From the IMG/VR virus record IMGVR_UViG_3300008114_001224, positions 1-37,932 of that record: a DNA stretch of 37,932 bases; one strand, given 5' to 3'. This document shows, piece by piece, positions 22,833-30,077 of this stretch. This stretch comes from a virus. The notes under the pieces are model-generated. The model saw nothing but the letters and a program-made list of their open reading frames with translations. It had not been told where the DNA came from and did no database searches. Position 1 is the stretch's first letter. Every line of letters begins with the position of its first letter. Both the position numbers and the translations under genes were made by a program.

Positions 22833-23858
22833 ATGGAAAGTACAGGATTTACAATGGTAGAACTTAATAAAGCAGCTACCGCAAGAAAAACAGCTATTGC
22901 TGTAAGAACGTTCTTTGATAGAAACTCATCTAACATGGGATTAGAAATTTATGAACAAGTATTGTTTGATGGTGTAAAGCACCATGAGCAATTAGCTTGT
23001 TTAGAAGTTAATGGAGTAATTAGATATATCACAGGTCTAAATGAATTTGCACCTGAGATTAAAACATTACCAGAAGATCAAAGAAAAGCAAAAATCAGAG
23101 AAATCAGAACAGCAGTTGCTGAGCTAGAAAGAGAACTAGCAGCAAATGTTCTTGATATTGAAGATAAAGATTTTTGGAATAAAGTAAAATTACTTGGTCC
23201 AAATAACAAAGATTTCTGGAATAAAATAGATATTAAATGTGGTAATGAGCCATTATATCTAGATCCAAAAGATCCTTTTGATAGAATTAAAATTTATGCT
23301 ATTGAAGCTGGAGGATTTTCAATTATAGCAAAAAGCTATGAAGATGCAAGATCAAAAGCTAAACCGCCTAAATTTTATTTAGATAAAGAAGAAGAAACTG
23401 TGATGATCAGAACTGAGTACAAGAAAATGCGTAACAAAGCACTTTCTGAGTTGCAGAAGTTATTTGATAAGAACAGTACAAAACTATTCTATGTTGCTAA
23501 AGTTGTAGATATTAACAGCACGCAGTATAGAAAATCTACTCCAAATGATGTCCTTTATGAAAACATGGATATGTACATAAATGGTGAAGGTGGAGAAAGC
23601 AACAAAGAAAGAGCAGCAAAATCTTTCATGGATGCAGTAAATATGGATATGGAAACACTAAAAATTAAATCAGTTGTTCGTGATTCCGTATTTTTTAAGT
23701 ATATTATTAGTAAGGCAGATGGTCATATTTATCATGCTAAGTCAAATAGCTTACTTGGTAGAAATGTATCAGATGTTGTGGAGTACTTGAAGAACCCACT
23801 TAATGAGGATGTTCTTAAAGATCTTACAACTTCTGTTGAAAAACTATGGAACTCATAA
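22833..23858 (+). CDS. Conserved head-region protein, 341 aa
   Basis: Charged, soluble, mixed-fold protein. A short internal duplication is visible near residues 110-130: 'EDKDFWNKVKLLGPN' followed by 'NKDFWNKIDIKCGN'. The C-terminal third has 'VVRDSVFFKYIISKADGHIY'. I do not recognise the family. Its place straight after the capsid gene suggests a head-completion, decoration or internal protein. The leader 'aaccaacaaaaaATG' is of the A-rich type. Confidence 0.6.
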   Translation: MESTGFTMVELNKAATARKTAIAVRTFFDRNSSNMGLEIYEQVLFDGVKHHEQLACLEVNGVIRYITGLNEFAPEIKTLPEDQRKAKIREIRTAVAELERELAANVLDIEDKDFWNKVKLLGPNNKDFWNKIDIKCGNEPLYLDPKDPFDRIKIYAIEAGGFSIIAKSYEDARSKAKPPKFYLDKEEETVMIRTEYKKMRNKALSELQKLFDKNSTKLFYVAKVVDINSTQYRKSTPNDVLYENMDMYINGEGGESNKERAAKSFMDAVNMDMETLKIKSVVRDSVFFKYIISKADGHIYHAKSNSLLGRNVSDVVEYLKNPLNEDVLKDLTTSVEKLWNS

Positions 23859-23870
23859 AATTAAAATAAA

Positions 23871-24368
23871 ATGGCAACTAAAAAAATAATTAAAAAACCA
23901 CTAATGAATAAGAAAACAGGATATATTAGTCCTAAAGGTGTAGAAGCATATTATAGAAGAAATGATGAAAATTATTTAAGATCAAATGACCCAAATGTTC
24001 AAAGTTGGAATAAAGTAAAAAATGAAAACAAGGATGGCGAATATTATCCAACAACTAATAATCCAGATTTTAAAAAAGGAGGTTCTATGAAAAAAATGAA
24101 AACTGGTGGTATGGTTAATTCAAATGCTAAAGTACAGGCAATTAAAAAAGCTGGTAGTAAAGGTGTTAAGTCTGGAACCAATCCTAAAGCATCTGCATCT
24201 AAAGTAGCAAAAGGTAAAGTTGGTGGAACTAGTGTTGCTCCTAAAAATGCTGTTCCTAAAGCTAAATATGGTATGACAATGAAATCAGGTGGTGCTAAAC
24301 CTAAAGCAATGTATGGAGCTTCTATGAAACCAGGCATGATGAAAATGGGTGGTACTAAAAAGAAATAG
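23871..24368 (+). CDS. Lys/Gly-rich small head-associated protein, 165 aa
   Basis: N-terminal 'YISPKGVEAYYRRNDENYLR' is followed by repeats of the type KKGGSMKKMKTGGM and 'KYGMTMKSGGAKPK...MYGASMKPGMMKMGG'. Such KGG-repeat basic proteins occur in clusters beside head genes of several phage groups, with no proven role; DNA binding inside the head or being packaged cargo are possibilities. First of a run of seven to eight small basic genes extending to 26394. Confidence 0.6.
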   Translation: MATKKIIKKPLMNKKTGYISPKGVEAYYRRNDENYLRSNDPNVQSWNKVKNENKDGEYYPTTNNPDFKKGGSMKKMKTGGMVNSNAKVQAIKKAGSKGVKSGTNPKASASKVAKGKVGGTSVAPKNAVPKAKYGMTMKSGGAKPKAMYGASMKPGMMKMGGTKKK

Positions 24369-24370
24369 TC

Positions 24371-24709
24371 ATGCCTAAAGATTCTTGCTATCATAGTGTA
24401 AAAGCGCGGTATGCTGTGTTTCCTTCAGCAAGGGCTTCTCAAGCTATTGCCAAATGCCGTAAAGGTAAAGGTCAAGTAAGAAAAACTGAGAAGGGTGCAG
24501 AGCTAAAAAGATGGCAAGCAGAAAAGTGGCAAGATACTAAATCAGGAAAAGCTTGTGGTGCCGGTGGTAAAAATGAATACTGCCGGCCTACAAAAAGAGT
24601 ATCTAAAGATACACCAAAAACAAAATATGAACTATCTCCTTCTAAACTAGCTGCTAAGAAAGCTGAGAAGTCAAGAGTAGGAATGGGTAGAAGAGTTAAA
24701 AATGTATAG
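24371..24709 (+). CDS. DUF5872-like small basic protein, 112 aa
   Basis: Pattern 'YAVFPSARASQAIAKCRKGK' then 'LKRWQAEKWQDTKSGKACGA' and 'YCRPTKRVSKDTPKT' matches what I recall of the DUF5872 family, small basic proteins of large viruses and phages with conserved cysteines and unknown function. Two bases after the preceding stop, with the recurrent start context 'agtcATG'. Likely a packaged or DNA-associated protein. Confidence 0.65.
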   Translation: MPKDSCYHSVKARYAVFPSARASQAIAKCRKGKGQVRKTEKGAELKRWQAEKWQDTKSGKACGAGGKNEYCRPTKRVSKDTPKTKYELSPSKLAAKKAEKSRVGMGRRVKNV

Positions 24710-24711
24710 TT

Positions 24712-24951
24712 ATGGCAATTAAAAAAACAACAAAATCAACACCAGCTAAGAAGTCATCTTCTTCAGTTGGTATTTCTATTTTAGGTGGTAGCAAAGCAGA
24801 CATGAGAAAATGGGAAATTGAATCTGCTATGTCTACATTACAAAGAGCTGCTGAGATTCAGAAGAATGCTAAGCTCATGAATGATGTAAAAAGACTTGCT
24901 GCTGAAAAAGCAAAAGAATTTAATAGTATTGCTGCTGGTAAAAAGTTTTAA
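24712..24951 (+). CDS. Small basic protein, 79 aa
   Basis: Lys/Ser/Thr-rich disordered start (KKTTKSTPAKKSSSSVG) and then a helical body (MRKWEIESAMSTLQRAAEIQ, KLAAEKAKEFNSIAAGKKF). Spaced two bases from each neighbour in the basic-protein run. No family recognised. Confidence 0.6.
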   Translation: MAIKKTTKSTPAKKSSSSVGISILGGSKADMRKWEIESAMSTLQRAAEIQKNAKLMNDVKRLAAEKAKEFNSIAAGKKF

Positions 24952-24953
24952 TA

Positions 24954-25244
24954 ATGGCACAGGCAAAAACAAAGAAAGTAAAAGTTACTGCCGGTGGAGA
25001 AAAACATGTAGTCTACAAGAAGACTACAAAAAAAGGTGAAGGGAAGATTGGCCATATAATGGTTAATCATCCTACTAAAGATAAAGGTCAGTGGGATACA
25101 ATTGATCTTACTGCAAAAGGTAAAGCCAAGACAGTTGCGCAGGGTGTAGCTGCTACAAAGAAATGGCATAAGGATAACCCTGATTATAAATATAAAGGAA
25201 AAGGAAATGGCAAAGTCTCCAGCATGGCAAAGAAAAGAAGGTAA
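24954..25244 (+). CDS. Small basic conserved phage protein, 96 aa
   Basis: Contains 'GEKHVVYKKTTKKGEGKIGH', 'IMVNHPTKDKGQWDTIDLTA' and 'KTVAQGVAATKKWHKDNPDY', a compact strand-rich core with a very basic tail. The pattern is familiar from small conserved proteins in Bacteroidota phages, but no function is known to me. Overlaps the next gene by 38 bases. Confidence 0.6.
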   Translation: MAQAKTKKVKVTAGGEKHVVYKKTTKKGEGKIGHIMVNHPTKDKGQWDTIDLTAKGKAKTVAQGVAATKKWHKDNPDYKYKGKGNGKVSSMAKKRR

Positions 25245-25488
25245 GAATCCAGAAGGAGGTCTTAATGCTAAAGGCGTAGCATCTTACAGAGCAGCTAATC
25301 CCGGAAGTAAACTTAAGACAGCTGTTACTACTAAACCATCAAAACTAAAAGCCGGAAGTAAAGATGCTAACAGAAGAAAAAGCTTTTGCGCTAGAATGTC
25401 TGGGATGAAGAAAAAACTAACAAGCTCAAAGACAGCTAATGATCCTGACTCAAGGATTAATAAGTCTTTAAGAAAGTGGAATTGTTAA
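25207..25488 (+). CDS. DUF6321-like small basic protein, 93 aa
   Basis: Starts 'MAKSPAWQRKEGKNPEGGLN' and continues 'AKGVASYRAANPGSKLKTAV', 'NRRKSFCARMSGMKKKLTSS', 'SLRKWNC'. This is the pattern I recall for DUF6321, a family of small proteins in phages and other large viruses with no assigned function. The match at the very N-terminus supports ATG 25207 despite its 38-base overlap with the preceding gene. Confidence 0.7.
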   Translation: MAKSPAWQRKEGKNPEGGLNAKGVASYRAANPGSKLKTAVTTKPSKLKAGSKDANRRKSFCARMSGMKKKLTSSKTANDPDSRINKSLRKWNC

Positions 25489-25504
25489 TTTTAATATATA
25501 GATT

Positions 25505-26065
25505 ATGAAAACTTGTAAAGTGGGTTGTGGCAAAATGAAAGCTGGAGGCCCTGTTAAGAAAGTAAAAAAGATGGCTAAAGGTGGTGCCGCAGATTATAAT
25601 TATGGTATTCCATTAAATGGTTTACCAATGCGACCTACTAATGGTAATACGGATATTTCTAAAAATCAAATGGGAACTAATCCTACTATGAAGAAAGGTG
25701 GAATGGTTAAGAAAATGGCTAAAGGAGGTTTTCCAGATTTGAATAAAGATGGTGAAATAACTAAAGCTGATATTCTTAAAGGAAGAGGAGTATTTAAGAA
25801 AGGTGGTACAAAAAAATATCAAGGTGGTGGAAATACTGGTGAAAATCCAAATCCATCTGGAAAAAGCATTGGTAAGCAAGCCGGTGTATTTGGTGGAGCA
25901 CTTGCTGCTTTAGTTGGTTTAACTAGAGAAGAAGGTATTCAACGTAGAGCTCAAAAAGCCGAAGAGAGATACAAAAAAAGACAAGAAAAAAAGCAAGCTA
26001 AAGTAGAAGCTAAAAATATGCCTAAAAGCAGAATGGGTGGAATGACAAAATCTAAAAAGAAATAA
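25505..26065 (+). CDS. KKGG-repeat basic protein with EF-hand-like motif, 186 aa
   Basis: Repeats of 'MKAGGPVKKVKKMAKGG', 'MKKGGMVKKMAKGGFPD' and 'KKGGTKKYQGGG' alternate with a segment 'DLNKDGEITKADILKGRG' that looks like a dockerin/EF-hand calcium loop (D-x-N-x-D-G-x-I-x-x-x-D). A short hydrophobic stretch (AGVFGGALAALVGLT, about 126-140) could insert in a membrane. The C-terminus is a Lys/Arg-rich helix. Same family type as the gene at 23871. Function unknown; packaging into the head is a guess. Confidence 0.6.
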   Translation: MKTCKVGCGKMKAGGPVKKVKKMAKGGAADYNYGIPLNGLPMRPTNGNTDISKNQMGTNPTMKKGGMVKKMAKGGFPDLNKDGEITKADILKGRGVFKKGGTKKYQGGGNTGENPNPSGKSIGKQAGVFGGALAALVGLTREEGIQRRAQKAEERYKKRQEKKQAKVEAKNMPKSRMGGMTKSKKK

Positions 26066-26067
26066 TC

Positions 26068-26106
26068 ATGTGTAGCTGTAGAAATAAAGGTAAAGTAAAA
26101 AAGTAA
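26068..26106 (+). CDS. Possible 12-residue peptide
   Basis: ATG, eleven codons and a stop (MCSCRNKGKVKK), fitted exactly between two genes: three bases after the upstream stop (with 'atcATG') and three bases before the next ATG. The basic, cysteine-containing composition matches its neighbours. Too short to be sure it is a gene; it may be a spacer or a remnant. Confidence 0.25.
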   Translation: MCSCRNKGKVKK

Positions 26107-26109
26107 GTC

Positions 26110-26394
26110 ATGGCAACTAAGAAGGTTACTGCAAAATTTGGTGCATCTGTAAAAGTACAGAGAGGATATCCTGGTAAAATTAGATCTTCCAAAGATCAGG
26201 GATATACTCCTGTTGGAGAAAGAGAACCTGACAGAACTAAGTTTAAGAAAGGTGGATCAACTGATAAGAAGTGGATTCAGAAAGCAATTAATCCTGCACA
26301 TAAAGGATATTGTACACCTATGACTAAACCTACTTGTACTCCTAAGAGAAAGGCTCTTGCAAAAACTTTAAAGAAAATTGCTAAAAATAAATAG
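26110..26394 (+). CDS. Small basic conserved phage protein, 94 aa
   Basis: N-terminal 'GYTPVGEREPDRTKFKKGGS' and C-terminal 'KKWIQKAINPAHKGYCTPMT' followed by KPTCTPKRKALAKTLKK. The 'KWIQKAI...KG.CTPM.KPTCTP.RKALA' pattern recurs in small basic phage proteins, with two conserved cysteines. Start context 'aagtcATG'. Last of the basic-protein run; two bases later the connector-like gene begins. Confidence 0.65.
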   Translation: MATKKVTAKFGASVKVQRGYPGKIRSSKDQGYTPVGEREPDRTKFKKGGSTDKKWIQKAINPAHKGYCTPMTKPTCTPKRKALAKTLKKIAKNK

Positions 26395-26396
26395 TA

Positions 26397-27098
26397 ATGT
26401 TAAATAGTACTATAACTGTAAAGATTAAACAACGGCTAAATAAATTAGATAGCCAGGACTATGACAACTTAGAATGTTGGCAGATAGTCGAGGCATTTAA
26501 TAAAGCCCAAGTAGAGTGGTCTAGAAGACAGTTGCATGGTATTAATGTAGTTAAAGAAGGTGATGAGCAATCTACCAGAAGAAAAGATGATTTACAAGTT
26601 CTTCTTAATAAAACTACTATAACTAATTTAACAGATAAAGGAGACTATTCATTTTTAAGTATCCCTGGAAATTATCTTCAATGGAAAAGAGTAGATGTAT
26701 TTGCTCAGAAAGATTGTTGTGATAAAAGAAGAATGGTAATATATCTTGCTGAAGAAGCAAATGTATCTATACTTTTAAGAGACAAATTAAAGCAACCTAG
26801 TTTTGAATGGGCTGAAACATTTGCTACTCTTATAGATGATAATATAAATATCTACACAAACGGAGAATTTAATATTCCGGAAGTTCAACTTACATACTAT
26901 AGACAACCTAGAAAGATTCAAATTCAGGGATGTGTAGACCCTTATACTAATTTACAATCTTCTGTTAATGTTACATGTGAGTTTAAAGATGATATAATAG
27001 AAGTAATAATTGATGAAGCAGTTAGTATACTAGCTGGAGATATTGAGTCTGGAAACCAATTCTCTAGAGGTACAGAAACTGCAGAACGTAACAACTAA
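26397..27098 (+). CDS. Head-tail connector/adaptor candidate, 233 aa
   Basis: Begins with a helical region (VKIKQRLNKLDSQDYDNLEC, WQIVEAFNKAQVEWSRRQLH), then a beta domain with 'GDYSFLSIPGNYLQWKRVDV' and 'NIPEVQLTYYRQPRKIQIQG', and a final helix (IIEVIIDEAVSILAGDIESG). This helix-beta insertion-helix plan and the position after the capsid genes fit head-completion adaptors (gp4/gp6-type). The gene at 35943 shows a similar plan with 'MEAIFQGVQDP...FSEIEQFVIKEL'. Assignment is by layout, not by a recognised family. Confidence 0.5.
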   Translation: MLNSTITVKIKQRLNKLDSQDYDNLECWQIVEAFNKAQVEWSRRQLHGINVVKEGDEQSTRRKDDLQVLLNKTTITNLTDKGDYSFLSIPGNYLQWKRVDVFAQKDCCDKRRMVIYLAEEANVSILLRDKLKQPSFEWAETFATLIDDNINIYTNGEFNIPEVQLTYYRQPRKIQIQGCVDPYTNLQSSVNVTCEFKDDIIEVIIDEAVSILAGDIESGNQFSRGTETAERNN

Positions 27099-27103
27099 TA
27101 AAA

Positions 27104-27562
27104 ATGGAAAAACCTAGAATGTTAAAAAGAGATGCTATGACATCAGCATCTTATTCAAGTGCTCCGACAGGAGGATCTGCAAATTGTGATACAATGACAG
27201 CAGCTTGTGTATCAGAATTAATGAATGCTGCAACTAGTATTCATAAACTTCACTTAAAAGTAAAAGGGACCGGATCATATGCTGCTCATAAAGCACTTAA
27301 TGAATTATATGATGCACTACCTGGACATGCCGATGATCTTGCTGAAGGATATCAAGGAGCATCAGAAAAATTACTTGACTATAAAGAGTCAGCTCCAAGA
27401 ACATTGAATACAGTAGAAGAAGGTATAGCATATCTTAGAGATATGTATCAAATGATTAATAGCCTACAAGCTAAAATGCCTTACTCTGAAATTGTAAATT
27501 CATTGGATACTGTAAAAGATACTATTAACTCCGGAAAGTACAAATTACTTTTCTTAAAATAA
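27104..27562 (+). CDS. Hypothetical helical head/neck protein, 152 aa
   Basis: A polar N-terminus (MLKRDAMTSASYSSAPTGGS) and a helical body with 'TSIHKLHLKVKGTGSYAAHK' and 'LNELYDALPGHADDLAEGYQ'. The 'HKLHLKVKGTGSYAAHKALNELYD' run somewhat recalls Dps/ferritin-type helices (H...H...E..Y), but not enough metal ligands can be placed to claim it. Start 5 bases after the connector candidate. Function unknown. Confidence 0.55.
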   Translation: MEKPRMLKRDAMTSASYSSAPTGGSANCDTMTAACVSELMNAATSIHKLHLKVKGTGSYAAHKALNELYDALPGHADDLAEGYQGASEKLLDYKESAPRTLNTVEEGIAYLRDMYQMINSLQAKMPYSEIVNSLDTVKDTINSGKYKLLFLK

Positions 27563-27624
27563 TTTTGGAGTTACAGATATTTTTACTATATTATAATATA
27601 TATGTTTAACTAAAATTTAAAAAA

Positions 27625-29262
27625 ATGGCTTATTTTAATCATGCGTTTAAGAAAACGTTTCTTGCTACAGGAGCTAACATTGTTGGAGTTCCGATCACAG
27701 ATCCTTCTGGAAATTCTTTAGGTAATGCTAGTGCAACTGGTGGTTATATGACTACAGGTAGTTTACCAACTTATGCTTTAAATCAAATTGCTGCTGCATC
27801 TACTCCAATCAATGGTAACTATGAGAACAACTATGTTGGTCTATTTACTAGAGATTTGATTTCTGCAACTCCTGGTGATCTTGCATCTTGTTGTCCACTT
27901 TACTTAGTAGGTTCTGCTATCTACTGCCAAGACAGAATTAGTCCTTTCTTAGGTGGATACCAAGAGACTAACAAATCTAAACTTATCAATCCTAGATATG
28001 TATCTAGATTCTATAGTGTAGATTCTTGTCTTCCTACTAATAATGTAGTACACGTTGGTTCTACTTATGCTAGTGTTGGTGGTGGTGTTCTTACACTTGA
28101 TGCTGGTTCATTGGTTGGTGGTACTGGTTATACTAATGGTACTTCTACAACTATTGTAACAGGTGGAAGTGGAGAAGGATTAATCGTAGAAATTACTGTT
28201 GCAGCTAATGCAGTTACTGCTGTTAGTGTTCTTTCTCCAGGTAAAGGATATACTATTGGTGATACATTAACTATTGTTGGTGGTAACAATGATGCTACTA
28301 TTGATGTGTTAACTGTTACAGCTCCAATTGATCCAGTTATCCCTGGAACAAACTGTTGTAAAGAATTCTTATGTGGTGAGACTTATAATCTTCGTTTAGA
28401 TGTTAAAGGTTCTCCTGCATTAAGATTCTTAGATCACAATGCATACTATACTGCTACAGCTTACACAGGATGTTGTCCAGCAGGAGCTATTGCTCCAGTT
28501 GCAGTTGACTCAACTGAGGTAATGATCCTTTGGGCTAATGACTTATTAAACTCTCCAATTGTATCTCCATTCATTCAGATTGCTATTCAAGATGAGGCTG
28601 GTGTTATTTGGTATGCTCCAGGAACAAATGCTGCTTTCTTAGCTTCAGTTGGTGCTGGTACTTGGGATAACTATGTATCTCCAGGACATGTCGTAGGTGC
28701 ATGTGCTGGTTTAATTCTTAATGGTGCTTATGTTGATACAAGATTTGGAGATTGTACTTTCCAAATTTCTGACTTCTATGAGAAACAACCAGTTAATTTA
28801 TATCCAAGTGAAGTAGATTTAAATGGTGATCCATGTGAATTTACAGGAATTTGTGTTGTTAATGAGTGTTTAGGATCTCAAGCAATGGGTCTTGGAGAAT
28901 CAGTTCTTAGAGATATCATTCTTTCTGAGTCTTACAGACAAAATTTCTTCTCTTCTGATTTCAGAATCCGGGAAATTACTCAAGGTAACCAAATTGTAAA
29001 TGCTGTTAACAGACAAGCACTTTACTACAGAACTTACTTACAACACAGTGTCCCTAGATTTAACAATCCATCTGGAACATTTGATAATGATCAATACTTG
29101 TTAGAAGTTATCTTTACTGATGCTGGTTCTGCAGCCGCATATGAATTCAATGTTACATCTTGGTTGAGTAATTGTGGAGTATGTGAGCTTGAGAATTTTA
29201 CTTGCAACTCAACTTGTTCAGCAGTTGCTTTCCCAGCTCTTCCAACTCAGTGCGGAATCTAA
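27625..29262 (+). CDS. Abundant structural (probably tail) protein with inserted beta domain, 545 aa
   Basis: Signs of high expression: own A-rich leader (aaaatttaaaaaaATG), C-ending codon bias like the capsid gene, and a private terminator. Body motifs: 'MAYFNHAFKKTFLATGANIV', 'YNLRLDVKGSPALRFLDHNA', 'SPGHVVGACAGLILNGAYVD', 'SDFRIREITQGNQIVNAVNR'. Residues ~150-235 form an insertion with the pattern 'GGTGYTNGT...GGSGEGLIVEITVAANAV..VSVLSPGKGYTIGD', a beta domain found inserted in many phage virion proteins. Around fifteen or more cysteines (CC pairs). A major tail, tube or sheath-like role is inferred; I cannot say which. Confidence 0.6.
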   Translation: MAYFNHAFKKTFLATGANIVGVPITDPSGNSLGNASATGGYMTTGSLPTYALNQIAAASTPINGNYENNYVGLFTRDLISATPGDLASCCPLYLVGSAIYCQDRISPFLGGYQETNKSKLINPRYVSRFYSVDSCLPTNNVVHVGSTYASVGGGVLTLDAGSLVGGTGYTNGTSTTIVTGGSGEGLIVEITVAANAVTAVSVLSPGKGYTIGDTLTIVGGNNDATIDVLTVTAPIDPVIPGTNCCKEFLCGETYNLRLDVKGSPALRFLDHNAYYTATAYTGCCPAGAIAPVAVDSTEVMILWANDLLNSPIVSPFIQIAIQDEAGVIWYAPGTNAAFLASVGAGTWDNYVSPGHVVGACAGLILNGAYVDTRFGDCTFQISDFYEKQPVNLYPSEVDLNGDPCEFTGICVVNECLGSQAMGLGESVLRDIILSESYRQNFFSSDFRIREITQGNQIVNAVNRQALYYRTYLQHSVPRFNNPSGTFDNDQYLLEVIFTDAGSAAAYEFNVTSWLSNCGVCELENFTCNSTCSAVAFPALPTQCGI

Positions 29263-29270
29263 GAATTAAA

Positions 29271-29282
29271 GGTTAATAAATA
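29271..29282 (+). repeat. Third copy of GGTTAATAAATA
   Basis: Exact 12-base match to 16-27 and 283-294. Here and at 283 it lies 6 and 2 bases before a terminator-type hairpin, and all three copies are outside genes. Confidence 0.5.
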
Positions 29283-29288
29283 AATAAA

Positions 29289-29321
29289 GGGGAGAGAGAG
29301 TTTATACTCCTCTCCCTTTTT
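29289..29321 (+). terminator. Rho-independent terminator
   Basis: GGGAGAG (29290-29296) pairs with CTCTCCC (29310-29316), with further imperfect pairing inside (AGAG with CTC), then TTTTT. It ends the transcript of the abundant 545-residue protein. Confidence 0.8.
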
Positions 29322-29337
29322 ATTAAAAGAAAGTTAT

Positions 29338-29907
29338 ATGGCAAATCATGTATTAAGTTTAGAGGTGCCTCAAGTAATGAATGAATGCATTCTAAAGATA
29401 CTTGACACAAGTGTATATCAGACAGCAAATCCTGCTATTCCAATAGTATGCCCTACCTTAAATGTTACTGTACCTGGATTTGGTTATTCTAATCAAATTG
29501 AAGGAACAGCAATGACCAACTTTGTAAATGATGGTCACATAACTTTAACTGCTTGTGATTTACAATTACAAACAGCAGATTGCGGAACTCAATATTATAA
29601 TTTACCAGACGGTATTTATATTATAAAATATAGTGTTTCTCCAAATGATCAGGTATATGTAGAGTATAATCATTTGCGAGTAACAAGTGCTTTAAACAAA
29701 TATTACAAGATTCTTTGTGATATGGATGTTGCAGCATGTGATCCTCCATTTAAAGTAAAACAAAGACTTGAAGAACTAAGATTAATTTTTATGTATCTTC
29801 AAGCAGCAAAGTCTAAGGTAGAGTTTTGTCTTGAGCCACAGAAAGGTATGAGCTTATACAACTATGCCGTTAAGCTTTTAAATAAAATGGAATGTAAAAA
29901 CTGTTAA
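29338..29907 (+). CDS. Tail-region structural protein, 189 aa
   Basis: The N-terminal two thirds are beta-rich: 'LSLEVPQVMNECILKILDTS', 'CPTLNVTVPGFGYSNQIEGT', 'YYNLPDGIYIIKYSVSPNDQ'. The last 60 residues are helical (VKQRLEELRLIFMYLQAAKS, NYAVKLLNKMECKNC). Contains about ten cysteines. From memory, relatives occur at this place in Bacteroidota phages without assigned function. Could be a tail completion protein or tail-tip component. Confidence 0.6.
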   Translation: MANHVLSLEVPQVMNECILKILDTSVYQTANPAIPIVCPTLNVTVPGFGYSNQIEGTAMTNFVNDGHITLTACDLQLQTADCGTQYYNLPDGIYIIKYSVSPNDQVYVEYNHLRVTSALNKYYKILCDMDVAACDPPFKVKQRLEELRLIFMYLQAAKSKVEFCLEPQKGMSLYNYAVKLLNKMECKNC

Positions 29908-29927
29908 ACCAATAAAAACCAATAAAT

Positions 29928-30077
29928 ATGAACGCGTGTCCTAACTGTAAAGCAAAATTATCCTGCGGATGTCAGAAAAGAAAAGCATCTAATGGACAAC
30001 AAGTATGTGCTAATTGTTTAGCAAAATATGAAGCACAAATAAAAAATAATAAGAATAAAGAAAATACAAATAAGTAA
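29928..30077 (+). CDS. Small zinc-ribbon-like protein, 49 aa
   Basis: Too short for most gene callers: starts 'MNACPNCKAKLSCGCQKRKA' and continues 'GQQVCANCLAKYEAQ' with a Lys/Asn-rich tail. C-P-N-C ... C-G-C ... C-A-N-C gives a typical single-zinc ribbon. It ends TAATG, sharing one base with the start of the 727-residue gene, so it is translationally coupled. It might help fold or load metal into the cysteine-rich tail proteins around it, but that is speculation. Confidence 0.65.
   Translation: MNACPNCKAKLSCGCQKRKASNGQQVCANCLAKYEAQIKNNKNKENTNK

Noticed and set aside
27104-27562. Dps/ferritin-like protein
   Set aside because: 'HKLHLKVKGTGSYAAHKALNELYD' is reminiscent of Dps helices, but the second set of metal ligands and the usual length and spacing could not be placed.
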